Source of the DNA: Nocardia sp. XZ_19_385
Lineage (GTDB): Bacteria; Actinomycetota; Actinomycetes; Mycobacteriales; Mycobacteriaceae
Direction of reading: 5' to 3'
DNA length: 64,000 nt
NCBI RefSeq assembly: GCF_015355755.1
Contig: NZ_JACVEE010000001.1
Location: forward strand, 682,001-746,000
Positions 1 through 9,926 of the stretch are shown piece by piece. Position 1 is the stretch's first letter. The number at the start of each line of letters is the position of its first letter. Both the position numbers and the translations under genes were made by a program. Below the pieces are notes generated by a model. That model was not told where the DNA came from. It was given only the letters and a program-made list of their open reading frames with translations, and made no database searches.

Positions 1-740
1 CTGATCCCGCTGAGCACCAGCGTGCGCCAGGCCAGGCGCAACGCCACCCCGGTGGCCGCCTCGTCGGGGCCGTGCCCGGAGACGTCGCCGATCACCGCGT
101 GCACGGTGCCGTCGGGCAACTGCACCACGTCGTAGAAATCGCCGCCGAGCAGCGATTGGGCCCGGCCCGGCCGGTACCGGGCGACCACATCGACCCGGCG
201 CGGGCCGTGCAGCAGCGGTGTCGGCAGCAGGCCGCGTTCCAGACGCGCGTTCTCCCGGGCCCGCATCTGACTGGCCCGCAATTCGGCGGTCGCCCGCTCG
301 GCCTGTTTACGCTGAATCGCGTAGCGCACCGCGCGCCCGAACAATTCGGGCTCTACCCGGCCTTTGATCAAATAGTCCTGCGCACCGGCGGCGACCGCTG
401 CCAGGCCGGTCTGCTCCTGGTCCAAGCCGGTGAGCACCACGATCGCGACCCCGTCGGCGCAGGCCCGGATCCGGGCCAGCCCTTCCAGGCCCTGCGCGTC
501 GGGCAGGTGCAGATCCAGCAGCACACAGTCGGGGGAGCTCTCACCGAGCCGCCGGGCGGCCTCGGCCAGGGAGTGGGCCCACTCCAGGCGCAACCCGGGG
601 CCGACATCGGCCACCAGCTCCTCCACCAGCAGCGCGTCGGCCGGATCGTCCTCTACGAGCAGCAGCGTCGCTTCCCGGTCCCATCCGACGCCGACCGGGC
701 GGTCGAGGTCTCCGCGCTGCGCGCGCCGCTCGTCGAGCAT
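1..740 (-). CDS. Response regulator-PP2C/SpoIIE phosphatase (3' end beyond window)
   Basis: Cytoplasmic signalling protein that joins a receiver domain to a serine phosphatase, the RsbU/RsbP style of output that usually acts on anti-sigma-factor antagonists. The receiver runs from about residue 25 to 140: acidic pair D31-D32, phosphoacceptor D76 in VLLDLHLPD, then VVLTG and LIKGR. A short helix follows, then the PP2C domain with GGDFYD and GDVSGHG metal-binding motifs. The gene leaves the window at position 1. I chose ATG 740 because AAAGGGG lies about 10 nt upstream; an in-frame ATG at 764 has no visible Shine-Dalgarno. The SigF-type sigma gene at 52 kb is too far away to infer a partnership. 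Confidence 0.85.
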   Translation of the reverse strand, partial: MLDERRAQRGDLDRPVGVGWDREATLLLVEDDPADALLVEELVADVGPGLRLEWAHSLAEAARRLGESSPDCVLLDLHLPDAQGLEGLARIRACADGVAIVVLTGLDQEQTGLAAVAAGAQDYLIKGRVEPELFGRAVRYAIQRKQAERATAELRASQMRARENARLERGLLPTPLLHGPRRVDVVARYRPGRAQSLLGGDFYDVVQLPDGTVHAVIGDVSGHGPDEAATGVALRLAWRTLVLSGI

Positions 741-906
741 CGGCCAACGGCCCCTTTCCCTCATGCAGGTGGTCCAGATCGAGGCCTGAGCCGAGGGCGG
801 GTATACCCCGGATCGCGCGAAGTATGCATGGGTTATTTCACATCGGTGCGGCTGACCTCAGATCGCATTGTCTCGCACCGCGATCCGGCGGGGCGGACCG
901 GTCTGT

Positions 907-2148
907 CTACTGCCGGGGGTTTTCCGGCGGTTGCCAGGGGCGGCTGTAGTCGGGGCGCTCCGGCTCCTGCGACGGCTTCTTCTCCAGCCGCGGCTGTTCC
1001 TCGTGCGGCGGCAGCACCTGCTGATGCGGCGCGGGCTGCGGCGCGAGACCGTAGCCCTCGACCGGTGCGCGGGCCGTGGCCTCCGCATCGCGCACCGCCT
1101 TTTCGATGGCAGGGTCGGGCGCGGTGTCGAACCAGTCGGCGACCTCGGAATCGTCCTCGACCTTGGTCTCGGAACCGTCGGATTCCGGTGGCTCGTAACG
1201 GAACACGCCGTCCTCGCCCTGGGTGCCGAAGCTCTTGGCGAACCCTTCCAGGGCCTTGCCGAAATCGCTGGGCACCAGCCAGACCTTGTTGGCGTCGCCG
1301 CGCGCCACCATCGGCAGCGTCTGCAAGTACTGGTAGGCAAGCAGTTCCGGGGTCGGCTTGCCGGATTTGATTGCGGCGAAGACCTTTTCGATGGCCTTGG
1401 CCTGACCTTGGGCCTGCAGGTAGGCGGCGGCGCGTTCACCCTGGGCGCGCAAGATCCGGCTCTGCCGTTCACCCTCGGCCGCCAGAATCGAGGACTGTTT
1501 CGCGCCTTCGGCGGACAGGATCTGCGCCTGCTTCGCACCCTCGGCCGTCTTGATCGAGGATTCACGCTGCCCCTCGGCGGTGAGGATCATGGCGCGCTTC
1601 TCGCGATCGGCCTTCATCTGTTTTTCCATCGACTCCTGGATCGACGCCGGCGGATCGATGCTCTTGAGCTCCACCCGGGCGACCCGCAGACCCCACCGCC
1701 CGGTGGCCTCGTCCAGCACGCCGCGCAACTGGCCGTTGATCTGATCGCGCGAGGTCAGCGTCTGCTCGAGGGTCATCCCGCCGACCACATTGCGCAGCGT
1801 GGTCACCGTGAGCTGCTCGACCGCGGCGATGTAGTTGCTGATCTCGTAGACCGCGGCCTGCGGGCTGGTGACCTGGAAATACACCACCGTGTCGATGTGC
1901 AGCGTCAGGTTGTCCTCGGTGATCACCGGCTGCGGCTGAAACGACACCACGCGCTCGCGCAGATCGACCTTCGCGCGGATTCGGTCGGCGAAGGGCACCA
2001 GGAACGTCAGCTGACCGGACACGGTGCGCTGGTAGCGGCCGAGCCGCTCGATCACGGCGGCCTCGGCCTGCGGCACCAGTGCGATCGATTTGAAGACGAT
2101 CACCGCGAATAGAAAGACTAGGACGGCGGCAACGATGAGCAATGCCAT
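907..2148 (-). CDS. SPFH/Band 7 (stomatin-like) membrane protein, Rv1488 type
   Basis: Membrane-anchored scaffold of the prohibitin/stomatin/QmcA family, thought to organise membrane microdomains. It has an N-terminal membrane helix (about residues 2-22), the SPFH domain to about residue 185, and a coiled-coil with repeated AEG(A/Q/E) heptads. The C-terminal tail is acidic, then Pro/Gln-rich, with no predicted fold. ATG 2148 follows the NfeD stop codon by one base (TGACATG), so the two genes are translationally coupled. NfeD/stomatin pairing is the classic arrangement and matches Rv1487-Rv1488. A longer upstream frame overlaps NfeD and was rejected. Confidence 0.9.
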   Translation of the reverse strand: MALLIVAAVLVFLFAVIVFKSIALVPQAEAAVIERLGRYQRTVSGQLTFLVPFADRIRAKVDLRERVVSFQPQPVITEDNLTLHIDTVVYFQVTSPQAAVYEISNYIAAVEQLTVTTLRNVVGGMTLEQTLTSRDQINGQLRGVLDEATGRWGLRVARVELKSIDPPASIQESMEKQMKADREKRAMILTAEGQRESSIKTAEGAKQAQILSAEGAKQSSILAAEGERQSRILRAQGERAAAYLQAQGQAKAIEKVFAAIKSGKPTPELLAYQYLQTLPMVARGDANKVWLVPSDFGKALEGFAKSFGTQGEDGVFRYEPPESDGSETKVEDDSEVADWFDTAPDPAIEKAVRDAEATARAPVEGYGLAPQPAPHQQVLPPHEEQPRLEKKPSQEPERPDYSRPWQPPENPRQ

Positions 2149-2149
2149 G

Positions 2150-2581
2150 TCAGGGCCCCTTCCATACGACGGCGGTGGCGCCGTCGATCTTCCAGACACA
2201 CACGGTGGTCCCCGGTTCATAGCTCTCGGCTGGGTCCATCGGCCGCGCCGTCCAGGTGTCACCACCCAACTTCACCAGGCCCGCGTGCGCCCCGACCTGC
2301 TCCAGCACCAAGGCCTCACGCCCCAGCAGTGCGTCGACATTCGTCGAAATGGGCGGGGGCGCTCCGAACCGGCGCCGCAGGGCCGGACGCAAGCCCAGAA
2401 GCAGTAGCAGCGAAAGTACCCCGAAAATGACCGCATCGGCGACAACCGGGGTGTCGGCGGCCGCACTGATACCGGCGGTGCCCAACGCGGCGGCGCCCAG
2501 CATCACCAGCACCAGATCGCCGGTGAGCATCTCGGCAGCGACGAGCAAAATCCCGGCTACCAGCCAAACAATTGCAGCCAC
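2150..2581 (-). CDS. NfeD-like membrane protein, Rv1487 type
   Basis: A 143-residue partner of the stomatin-like protein. The first about 80 residues hold hydrophobic segments (from IVWLVAGILLVAAEM onward); a short basic linker leads to a C-terminal beta-rich OB-fold domain of the short NfeD class. It lacks the N-terminal ClpP-like protease found in long NfeD proteins. It is the first gene of the pair and is read toward the stomatin gene, one base away. Function is known only at family level: membrane protein quality control or microdomain organisation. Confidence 0.85.
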   Translation of the reverse strand: MAAIVWLVAGILLVAAEMLTGDLVLVMLGAAALGTAGISAAADTPVVADAVIFGVLSLLLLLGLRPALRRRFGAPPPISTNVDALLGREALVLEQVGAHAGLVKLGGDTWTARPMDPAESYEPGTTVCVWKIDGATAVVWKGP

Positions 2582-2755
2582 CCCACCACTCTAGTTCGCG
2601 GGGAATGATCACGGGGGCGCACTGGATTGCAAGACAGTATCGCGCACGCAGGACGACCAATCTCATAGCGACTGTGCGGAATCGGCCTCCGGATGGCAGG
2701 GAGATCGCGTGACTGCGGCGGCGGATGTTGCGGCGACGGTGCTAACTTCAGCGGG

Positions 2756-3583
2756 GTGAGCGGACGTGACATCTACGGCGGCGACATCTACGGCGGGCAC
2801 TCCCGTGCCAAGAAGCGCGTGATACCGACCGTCCCGGCCGAACCCGACCTGGTCGTCGAGGACGCGGCGACCGGATTCTGCGGCGCCGTAGTCGGATTCG
2901 ACCGCAGCTACGACGGTGAGTTCGTCAAACTCGAGGACGGGCGCGGCGCGGTGCGCCTGTTCGCCATGCGGGAAGCGGCGTTCCTCATCGACGGCGAACC
3001 GGTGACACTCGTCAAACCCACCGCGACCGCTTCGAAGCAGCCTGTGCGCTCGGCGTCCGGGTCCACCAGGGTGGAAGGCCTGCGTGCGCGGGTGGCGCGG
3101 GGCAGCCGGATCTGGGTCGAGGGCGTGCACGACGCGGCGCTCGTCGAGCGGGTCTGGGGGCACGATCTGCGCGTGGAAGGTGTTGTCGTGGAACACCTCG
3201 AGGGTTTGGACAACCTCGCGCAGCGACTCACCGAATTCGAGCCCGGTCCCGGCCAGCGGGTAGGCGTGCTCGTCGACCATCTGGTCACCGGCTCCAAGGA
3301 AACCCAGCTGACTACCGGGCTCGGGCGCCACGTCCTGGTCACCGGGCACCCCTTCATCGACGTCTGGCAGGCGGTGCGCCCGGCCGCCGTCGGTATCGAG
3401 GCCTGGCCGGTCGTCCCGCGTGGTGAGGACTGGAAAACCGGCATCTGCCGCCGCCTCGGCTGGGGCACCCCGCAGGAGGGCTGGCGCCGGGTCTACAACG
3501 CGGTGAATTCGTTCCGGGACTTGGAGTCACCCCTGATCGGTGCTGTGGAACGGCTGATCGACTTCGTCACCGAGCCGGATTAA
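2756..3583 (+). CDS. DUF3097 family protein, Rv1486c type
   Basis: Conserved actinobacterial protein of unknown function. Start GTG 2756 (reading VSGRDIYGGDIYGGH) is preferred over an ATG 21 codons upstream because the conserved sequence begins here. The N-terminal half is a small beta domain (AEPDLVVEDAATGFCGAVVGF). The C-terminal half has WVEGVHDAALVERVWG followed by VEHLEGLDNL, then LVDHLVTGSKE and VLVTGHPFIDVWQAVRP, a layout like a Toprim fold (acidic residue in the first strand, later D/H pair). It is transcribed away from the NfeD operon, as in mycobacteria. The Toprim resemblance is my reading of motif spacing, not a proven activity. Confidence 0.85.
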   Translation: MSGRDIYGGDIYGGHSRAKKRVIPTVPAEPDLVVEDAATGFCGAVVGFDRSYDGEFVKLEDGRGAVRLFAMREAAFLIDGEPVTLVKPTATASKQPVRSASGSTRVEGLRARVARGSRIWVEGVHDAALVERVWGHDLRVEGVVVEHLEGLDNLAQRLTEFEPGPGQRVGVLVDHLVTGSKETQLTTGLGRHVLVTGHPFIDVWQAVRPAAVGIEAWPVVPRGEDWKTGICRRLGWGTPQEGWRRVYNAVNSFRDLESPLIGAVERLIDFVTEPD

Positions 3584-3610
3584 AGAAGGGGCCAGCTCAC
3601 GAGGGTTGTA

Positions 3611-4474
3611 GTGGCGGCGCCCAACAGTAGCGCTGACCCTTTATGCTCGATAATTATGTGCTCTCCAAGTGCCACTCTGACGGTGTGGGCCGGCTCCTGG
3701 CTGGCCGGTTCCAGCGCGCCCGACGACGTCCTGGAGGCACTACACGCCTGGGCCCCGCGCCACACCATCGCCGCGGGCGACCCGATCACCGGCGGCCGCA
3801 CCGACCTGCCGTGGTCGGCGCACGGGAACACCCCCGGCAGCGGAGTCATGGCCCTGCTGAAGGTGATTCGCGAAGCCATGGCCGAACCGGGCTCCCAGCT
3901 GCGCCTCGTGCTGCCGGTGCCCGGTGACGTGCGCGGCCTGCCGGTCGGCACCGAATTCGCCGCCGACGCCATCGAGGCCGAGCAGGGTCTGCTGATCGGC
4001 GTGCCCGGCAGCGAAGGAACCGGACTGATCCCCTACTTCGAGGACGACAACTCCTTGCAGTGGACCGTCTACACCGCGCCGATGCCGCCCGCCCCGATCG
4101 ATGAAATGTCGCTCGGCGAAGCCGAATACACGATGCGCGAGGCGGTCCGCGACGCGGCCGACGCCCTCATGAAACTGCACACCACCTCGGTGGGCGGCGA
4201 TTCCGATTCCGACCCCCGCGAACTCATCGAGGCCGAGCTCGCCGCCTACTCCCGCCACGACTACCCGGAATCGATCCCGTTGCGCGCCAGGCGAATCCTC
4301 GACACCGCCGACCACGTCGCCGCGATTCTCACGGTGGCCCAACGCGAACCGGCGTCCTCCCCCACCTCGGCCACCGCGATCAACGCCCAGGAAGACCTGC
4401 TGCGACCGCTGTGGAACGCCATCCGCGCAGCCCGTTTGGTAGCGGTTCACGCGGCAGCCCGCGGACGTCAGTAA
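3611..4474 (+). CDS. Conserved hypothetical protein
   Basis: An unrecognised soluble protein of 287 residues. The middle contains a pattern of strands and helices (QLRLVLPVPGDVRGLPVGTEFA), and the C-terminal third is helical. No signal peptide and no catalytic motif are evident. GTG 3611 is supported by GAGGG six nucleotides upstream; an in-frame ATG at 3656 (MCSPSATLTVWAG) is an alternative with no visible ribosome site. It lies 27 nt behind the DUF3097 gene on the same strand, so the two are probably cotranscribed, and is followed by a hairpin terminator. Confidence 0.75.
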   Translation: MAAPNSSADPLCSIIMCSPSATLTVWAGSWLAGSSAPDDVLEALHAWAPRHTIAAGDPITGGRTDLPWSAHGNTPGSGVMALLKVIREAMAEPGSQLRLVLPVPGDVRGLPVGTEFAADAIEAEQGLLIGVPGSEGTGLIPYFEDDNSLQWTVYTAPMPPAPIDEMSLGEAEYTMREAVRDAADALMKLHTTSVGGDSDSDPRELIEAELAAYSRHDYPESIPLRARRILDTADHVAAILTVAQREPASSPTSATAINAQEDLLRPLWNAIRAARLVAVHAAARGRQ

Positions 4475-4482
4475 GCTCTCCC

Positions 4483-4507
4483 CGTCCCGGCATGCTCAGC
4501 CGGGACG
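4483..4507. terminator. Bidirectional hairpin terminator
   Basis: CGTCCCGGC at 4483-4491 pairs perfectly with GCCGGGACG at 4499-4507 around a seven-base loop. It sits between two convergent genes and has no U-tract, as is usual in actinobacteria. Confidence 0.7.
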
Positions 4508-4534
4508 ACGGAACTGCTTCCCGCGCAGGTGAAC

Positions 4535-5131
4535 TCAGCGCGGCGGATACTGCTGGTACTGCCCCGGCGGCGGATACTGCTGTGGCGCATAGCCGCCCTG
4601 CTGCGGGTAGCCCGGTGGCGGATAGCCCTGCTGCGCGTACTGCGGTGGTGGTTGCTGGCCGTACTGCTGCTGCGGGTAGCCCTGCTGCGGGGTCTGCTGG
4701 CCATACTGCGGCTGCTGACCGTAGGGCTGCTGCGGCGGGAACTGTTGCTGCGGCGCCTGATACGGCTGCTGGCCGTATTGCTGCTGGCCGAACTGCTGCG
4801 GCGGCTGGAACGGCGGCGGCGACGGACGGTTCGACTGCTGCCGCATGATGAAGCGGATCAGGAAGAACAGCGCGACGCCCACGATGATCACCAGGAAAAC
4901 CCACAGGATCCAGTCGTTGTCGTCGCAATCCTCGTACTCGGGGTTACAGGAGCCGCCGCTGCTGCTACCGCCACCGCCTCGGCGCGCCTCGAAAGTCTCC
5001 GTGACCGATGCCAGCTGCAGTGTCTGCACCGCTAGCAGGTTGGCATTAGCCAGGACATCACCGAACAACGATGGGCCTCCCACCTCATGGAATCGGATGA
5101 GCTTCGCGCTTGCCTTCGCTTCGCTCGGCAT
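4535..5131 (-). CDS. Single-pass membrane protein with Gln/Pro/Tyr-rich cytoplasmic tail
   Basis: Layout: a short N-terminal region, a Gly/Ser linker with [13 protein letters not shown] (two cysteines in an acidic patch), one membrane helix ([19 protein letters not shown]), basic residues, then about 100 residues of low-complexity [15 protein letters not shown] repeats. The tail composition resembles sticky or phase-separating tails. The start is uncertain: the first residues ([11 protein letters not shown]) are encoded by a CTTCGC-rich repetitive stretch at about 5100-5130, so translation may begin at GTG 5083 or at TTG 5068 behind GGGAGG. It is read 37 nt after hemH. No function is assigned. 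Confidence 0.65.
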   Translation of the reverse strand: MPSEAKASAKLIRFHEVGGPSLFGDVLANANLLAVQTLQLASVTETFEARRGGGGSSSGGSCNPEYEDCDDNDWILWVFLVIIVGVALFFLIRFIMRQQSNRPSPPPFQPPQQFGQQQYGQQPYQAPQQQFPPQQPYGQQPQYGQQTPQQGYPQQQYGQQPPPQYAQQGYPPPGYPQQGGYAPQQYPPPGQYQQYPPR

Positions 5132-5168
5132 TCGCCCTGAGGTACTGTACTGCAGGCATGGGGATCAG

Positions 5169-6224
5169 TCATGACCTTGTTTGTGGGGGGCGGGTGATGG
5201 CGCAGCAGCCGGGGGCGCAGGGGGTCCCGTTGGTGGTGCAGCCGTAGCCGGGGGCCCCGCCGAGGCGGCGAACCGCGTTGCCGCTCAGGTGTTCCTGGAT
5301 GAGTTCTACGACCAGCTGTGCGAAGCGTGGGTCGGTGCCGGGGGTGGTGGCGCGGGCGAAGGCCATGTCGAGTTCGGCGGCCTTGTCCTTTGCCTCGTTG
5401 TCGAGGTCCCAGATGACCTCGAGGTGGTCGGAGACGAAGCCCACCGGGCAGACTACGACTGCGTCGATGCCCTTGCCGGACAACTCTTCCAGGTGGTCGA
5501 CGATGTCGGGTTCCAGCCACGGCACCTGGGGTGGGCCGGAGCGGGACTGCCAGACCAGGTCGTAGTCGTCGAATCCGGTTGCGGCGGCGCACAATCGGGC
5601 GGCTTCGGCGACTTGGCGGCTGTAGAGGTGACCGCCGTCGGCGAGTGGGCCCGCGGCGATATCGGCGGAGACCGGGATGGAGTGGGCGGTGAACACCAGC
5701 CGGGTCCGGTCTCGCCGGTCCGCCGGAATCTGTTGCACCGCAGCGCGAATCGCGTCGGCGAAGGACTCGATCAACAGCGGGTGGTCGAAGTACTGCCGCA
5801 GCTTCACCATGTCCGGAGCGCCTTCGCCGAAGGCCGCACGAGCCCGGGCGATGTCCTCCTGGTACTGCAAGCAGCCCGAGTACCCGCCCCACGCCGAGGT
5901 CGGGAACACCAGGGCGGAAGCGACACCGTCGGCGGTCATCCGCGCGACGGTGTCCTCCACCATCGGGTGCCAGTTCCGATTGCCGAAGTAGACCGGCAAT
6001 TCGATTCCGGCTGCAGCCAATTCACGCTCGACCGCGGCGATGATGTCGAGGTTGAGCGCGTTGATCGGGGAGACGCCGCCGAAGTGCAGGTAGTGCTGCG
6101 CGACCTCTTCGAGGCGTTCGCGCGGTACTCCCCGGCCCCGGGTGACGTTCTCCAGGAACGGCATTACGTCCTCGGGGCGTTCCGGGCCGCCGAAGGACAG
6201 CAGCAGCAGTGCGTCGGCGGCCAT
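5169..6224 (-). CDS. hemH: Ferrochelatase ([2Fe-2S] actinobacterial type)
   Basis: Inserts Fe(II) into the porphyrin ring; in actinobacteria the substrate is coproporphyrin III, so this enzyme is also called CpfC. The 351-residue length is typical. Visible motifs are LLSFGGPE at the N-terminus, catalytic H181 in VFTAHSIP and the acidic [14 protein letters not shown] segment. Cysteines C329, C336, C340 and C341 near the C-terminus, plus C118 in [10 protein letters not shown], fit the [2Fe-2S] cluster described for mycobacterial ferrochelatases. The gene starts 12 nt after inhA, giving the fabG-inhA-hemH order of M. tuberculosis (Rv1483-Rv1485). Confidence 0.95.
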   Translation of the reverse strand: MAADALLLLSFGGPERPEDVMPFLENVTRGRGVPRERLEEVAQHYLHFGGVSPINALNLDIIAAVERELAAAGIELPVYFGNRNWHPMVEDTVARMTADGVASALVFPTSAWGGYSGCLQYQEDIARARAAFGEGAPDMVKLRQYFDHPLLIESFADAIRAAVQQIPADRRDRTRLVFTAHSIPVSADIAAGPLADGGHLYSRQVAEAARLCAAATGFDDYDLVWQSRSGPPQVPWLEPDIVDHLEELSGKGIDAVVVCPVGFVSDHLEVIWDLDNEAKDKAAELDMAFARATTPGTDPRFAQLVVELIQEHLSGNAVRRLGGAPGYGCTTNGTPCAPGCCAITRPPQTRS

Positions 6225-6236
6225 GGCTACTACTCC

Positions 6237-7076
6237 CTAGTTCGCGCCGAAACCGTCGGTGGGCAGCCAGGTGTTGTGCGAGGCGCCGCCGTCGACGTAG
6301 ATGATCGAGCCGGTGGTGGCGGGCAGCCAATCCGAGAGCACCGCGCAGATGGACTTGCCCACCGCGCGCGGGTCGTCGACATCCCAGCCGATCGGGGACG
6401 CGCCGTCCCAGTAGGTGTTGAGCATGTCGAGCTGCTTGGCGTCATCGGTGGCGGTGCCGGCGATGGCCTTGGCGGCGAGGGTCTTGATCGGGCCCGCGGC
6501 GATCAGGTTGGAGCGAATCTTCTTGGCCTCGCCCACCTCTCGCGCCACATACCGGTTGACCGACTCGAGCGCGGCCTTGGCCACACCCATCCAGTTGTAG
6601 TACGGCATGGCGGTGCGCGGATCGAAATCCATGCCCACGATGGAGCCGCGCTCGTTCATCACCGGCAGCACCGCGCGCGCCAGCGAGGCGTAGGACCACG
6701 CGGAGATCTCGAACGACCGCGCCGCATCCGGGCCCGGCGCGTCCAGGAACGACACCGCGTCCGGACCCATCAAGGTCTTGGGCGCGAAGGCGATCGAGTG
6801 CAGCACACCGTCGATGCCCTCGGGCGCCAGCTCACGCAGCTTCCCGGCCAGCTCGGCCAGGTTCTCCTCGCTGGTGACATCCAGCGGAATCGCCGGCGGC
6901 ACCTCCTGCGGCAGGCGCTTGGCGATCCGGTCGATCAGCCGCAGCCGCTCCGGGATACCGGTGATGATCACCTTCGCGCCCTGCTCCTGCGCGACCGCGG
7001 CCGCGTGGAAGGCAATGGAGGAATCGGTGATGATGCCGGTGATGAGGACGGTCTTGCCGGCGAGCAGTCCACTCAT
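6237..7076 (-). CDS. inhA: NADH-dependent enoyl-ACP reductase InhA
   Basis: FAS-II enoyl-ACP reductase that reduces trans-2-enoyl-ACP during mycolic acid chain elongation and is the isoniazid target in mycobacteria. Diagnostic segments are [11 protein letters not shown] (cofactor loop, with I21), LHSIAF carrying S94, SIVGMDFDP, and the catalytic [11 protein letters not shown] with Y160 and K167. The C-terminal [18 protein letters not shown] is nearly invariant. At 279 residues it is ten longer than M. tuberculosis InhA, mainly a C-terminal extension. ATG 7076 (MSGLLAGKT) matches the family start. It lies 61 nt after fabG in the same operon. Confidence 0.97.
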   Translation of the reverse strand: MSGLLAGKTVLITGIITDSSIAFHAAAVAQEQGAKVIITGIPERLRLIDRIAKRLPQEVPPAIPLDVTSEENLAELAGKLRELAPEGIDGVLHSIAFAPKTLMGPDAVSFLDAPGPDAARSFEISAWSYASLARAVLPVMNERGSIVGMDFDPRTAMPYYNWMGVAKAALESVNRYVAREVGEAKKIRSNLIAAGPIKTLAAKAIAGTATDDAKQLDMLNTYWDGASPIGWDVDDPRAVGKSICAVLSDWLPATTGSIIYVDGGASHNTWLPTDGFGAN

Positions 7077-7137
7077 GGGTTGGTCGGTTCTCCTCGTTGG
7101 AAGTTCTTGCGGGACGGTGTGATCGGGTGAAACGAGC

Positions 7138-7943
<806 letters not shown>

Positions 7944-7956
7944 GGACTACGCGAAA

Positions 7957-8958
7957 TTACGGAAGACGCTGGCGCAGCAGCAAACCGGTGATGACGCCGG
8001 CGGAGGTGATCAGCAGGCCGAACAGCAGCCACGGCCGACTCGCATCGCCCCTGGTCAGCTCGAAGCCGATTTGCTCCTCCAAGGTGTCGTACACCCTGGT
8101 CAAGTCCTGCAGGGACGAGGCCGTATAGAACTCGCCGCCACTGAGCTTCGCGACCTCGCGCATCGCCTCGTTGTCGACCGGGACCTTCACCTCGTCGTTG
8201 CCGCCGCCCTCGCGCGGGATCTCGACCGCACCCCAATCGGTGCCGAAGGAGATCGTCGAGATCGGTATGTTCTTGGCCTTGGATAGGCGGGCGGCGACGA
8301 ACTCGTGGCGCGGATTGTCGACGTCCTCGAACGAGGGCACCGTCTGCTTACCGTCGGACATCAACACGATCCGGGCGGGCGGCGGCTCGGACCCACCGCC
8401 GAGCACGGTGCCGAGTGTCTCGATCGCCTGGATCGCGGTCAAGATCCCTTCACCGGTCGCGGTGCGCTCGGCCAGCCGCACATTGTCGATAGCCACCTTG
8501 ACCGCTTCATGATCGACGGTCGGCGACACCATCACCGAGGCAGTGCCGGCGAAGGTGATGAACCCGATGTTGAGCCCCTGCGGCAGGCCGTCGACGAATT
8601 CCTTGCCTGCCTTCTGCGCCACCTGCAGCCGGCTCGGCTGCACATCGGTGGCCTGCATGGACAGCGAGACGTCCATGACCAGCATGACCGTCGCGCGGTT
8701 GCGCGCCACCTTCTTGATCGCGGTCGGCCCGGCGGCGGCGATGGTGAGCAGCACCAACCCGACCAGCATCAGCGCGATCGGCACATGCCGCATCGGCGAG
8801 GGCCGCGCGGGCGCGACCTTCTCCAGCAACTCCATATTGGAGAAGGTCAGCATGCGCTTGTGCCGGCCGCGCTGCACCAGCACGTAGCCGAGCAGGATGA
8901 GCGCGATCACGGCGAGGAAACCGAGCCAGATCAGCGCGGTGAAATGCGAAATACTCAC
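7957..8958 (-). CDS. VWA-domain membrane protein, Rv1481 (BatA) type
   Basis: Predicted membrane protein of the MoxR-DUF58-VWA module. Two N-terminal hydrophobic helices (ALIWLGFLAVIALILLGYVL and VPIALMLVGLVLLTIAAAG) precede a von Willebrand A domain with an intact MIDAS: VMLVMDVSLSMQATD (DxSxS), the TATGEGI threonine region and LMSDGKQT. A C-terminal helix (WLLFGLLITSAGVITGLLL) follows. The GTG start overlaps the upstream DUF58 stop as GTGA, so translation is coupled. Orthologues in M. tuberculosis sit in the same position between Rv1480 and fabG1 and are linked to cell-envelope maintenance. Confidence 0.92.
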   Translation of the reverse strand: MSISHFTALIWLGFLAVIALILLGYVLVQRGRHKRMLTFSNMELLEKVAPARPSPMRHVPIALMLVGLVLLTIAAAGPTAIKKVARNRATVMLVMDVSLSMQATDVQPSRLQVAQKAGKEFVDGLPQGLNIGFITFAGTASVMVSPTVDHEAVKVAIDNVRLAERTATGEGILTAIQAIETLGTVLGGGSEPPPARIVLMSDGKQTVPSFEDVDNPRHEFVAARLSKAKNIPISTISFGTDWGAVEIPREGGGNDEVKVPVDNEAMREVAKLSGGEFYTASSLQDLTRVYDTLEEQIGFELTRGDASRPWLLFGLLITSAGVITGLLLRQRLP

Positions 8959-9926
8959 TGACGCGGGGCCCGTCCGCTCGGGGCGCCGAAGCTGTGGCGC
9001 CGGGTGGACACGAACCGGACCACGTCGGCGATCCAGTCCCGATCGGTCTGCAGTGTCAGCACCGGCGCGCCGCACGAGCGCAGCGCCTGCTCGACCTGCT
9101 CACGATGCCGCTGCGCGGCTTTCGCGAAATCGGCGCGCAGCGTGGGCGTCACGCTGAACTCGCGGGTACGGCCGGTCTCCGGATCGTGCAGCACCACATC
9201 ACCCACGTCGGGCAGTTCCAGATCGCGCGGATCCAGCACCTCGACCGCGAGCAGGTCGTGCCGGGCGGAGATGGCACGCAGCGAACGCTGCCAATTTATA
9301 TCGCCCAGGAAATCGGAGATCACCACGGCCAGACCGCGTTTGCGCTGCGGACGGCGCAGCGATTCGATACCGCCGAGCAGATCACCGCGCACGCCATCGC
9401 GGGCGTGCGGGGTGGTGGCGATGCCGCGCAGCAGCGACTGCGCGTGCACCCGGCCGCTGCGCGCGGGAATCCGCACCAGCTGATCACCGGTGGCCACGAC
9501 AGCGCCGATGCGGTTGCCGCCGCCGCTGGTGAGGTGAGTGATGGCCGCGGCCGCCGCGATCGCGAGATCGCGCTTCTGGCAGTTCGCGGTGCCGAAGTCC
9601 AGGCTGGCCGACAGGTCGACCACCATCCAGGTCTCCAGCTCGCGGTCGGCGATCGTCTGCCGGACATGCGGGTGGGTGGTGCGGGCGGTGACCGACCAAT
9701 CCATCTGCCGCACATCGTCGCCCGGCTGATAGGTGCGCGCCTCCCCGGACTCCGAACCCGGGCCGGGGATGAGCCCGAGGTGGTCGCCGTGCAGCACGCC
9801 GTCGAGGCGGCGGCGCACGGTGAGTTCCAGGGTTTTCAGCGCCGCCGTCAGTTTCGGGTCGGTCAATTCACCCGCGCGGAAGGACGGTGGAGCGTGGGAT
9901 GCCATCGTCGCTCGTGCTGCCGTCAC
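8955..9926 (-). CDS. DUF58 family protein, Rv1480 type
   Basis: Partner of MoxR ATPases. The 323-residue protein carries the DUF58 hallmark GDDVRQMDWSVTART near residue 70, followed by a VWA-like fold (WMVVDLSASLDFG, AVVISDFLGD). Both the GTG start, overlapping the moxR stop as GTGA, and the stop codon, overlapping the VWA start, are coupled. The three genes therefore form one translational unit, as in Rv1479-Rv1481. The role is probably as an adaptor between the AAA ATPase and a substrate; this is family knowledge, not visible in the sequence. Confidence 0.92.
   Translation of the reverse strand: MTAARATMASHAPPSFRAGELTDPKLTAALKTLELTVRRRLDGVLHGDHLGLIPGPGSESGEARTYQPGDDVRQMDWSVTARTTHPHVRQTIADRELETWMVVDLSASLDFGTANCQKRDLAIAAAAAITHLTSGGGNRIGAVVATGDQLVRIPARSGRVHAQSLLRGIATTPHARDGVRGDLLGGIESLRRPQRKRGLAVVISDFLGDINWQRSLRAISARHDLLAVEVLDPRDLELPDVGDVVLHDPETGRTREFSVTPTLRADFAKAAQRHREQVEQALRSCGAPVLTLQTDRDWIADVVRFVSTRRHSFGAPSGRAPRQ

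Noticed and set aside
5095..5131. CTTCGC-rich stretch as a repeat element or hairpin
   Set aside because: I could not find a second clear copy in the window, and the inverted arms contain several mismatches, so it is only noted as a doubt about the start of the adjacent gene.
5181..7130. Long plus-strand frame across hemH and inhA
   Set aside because: It spans two well-identified minus-strand enzymes and shows no recognisable domain.
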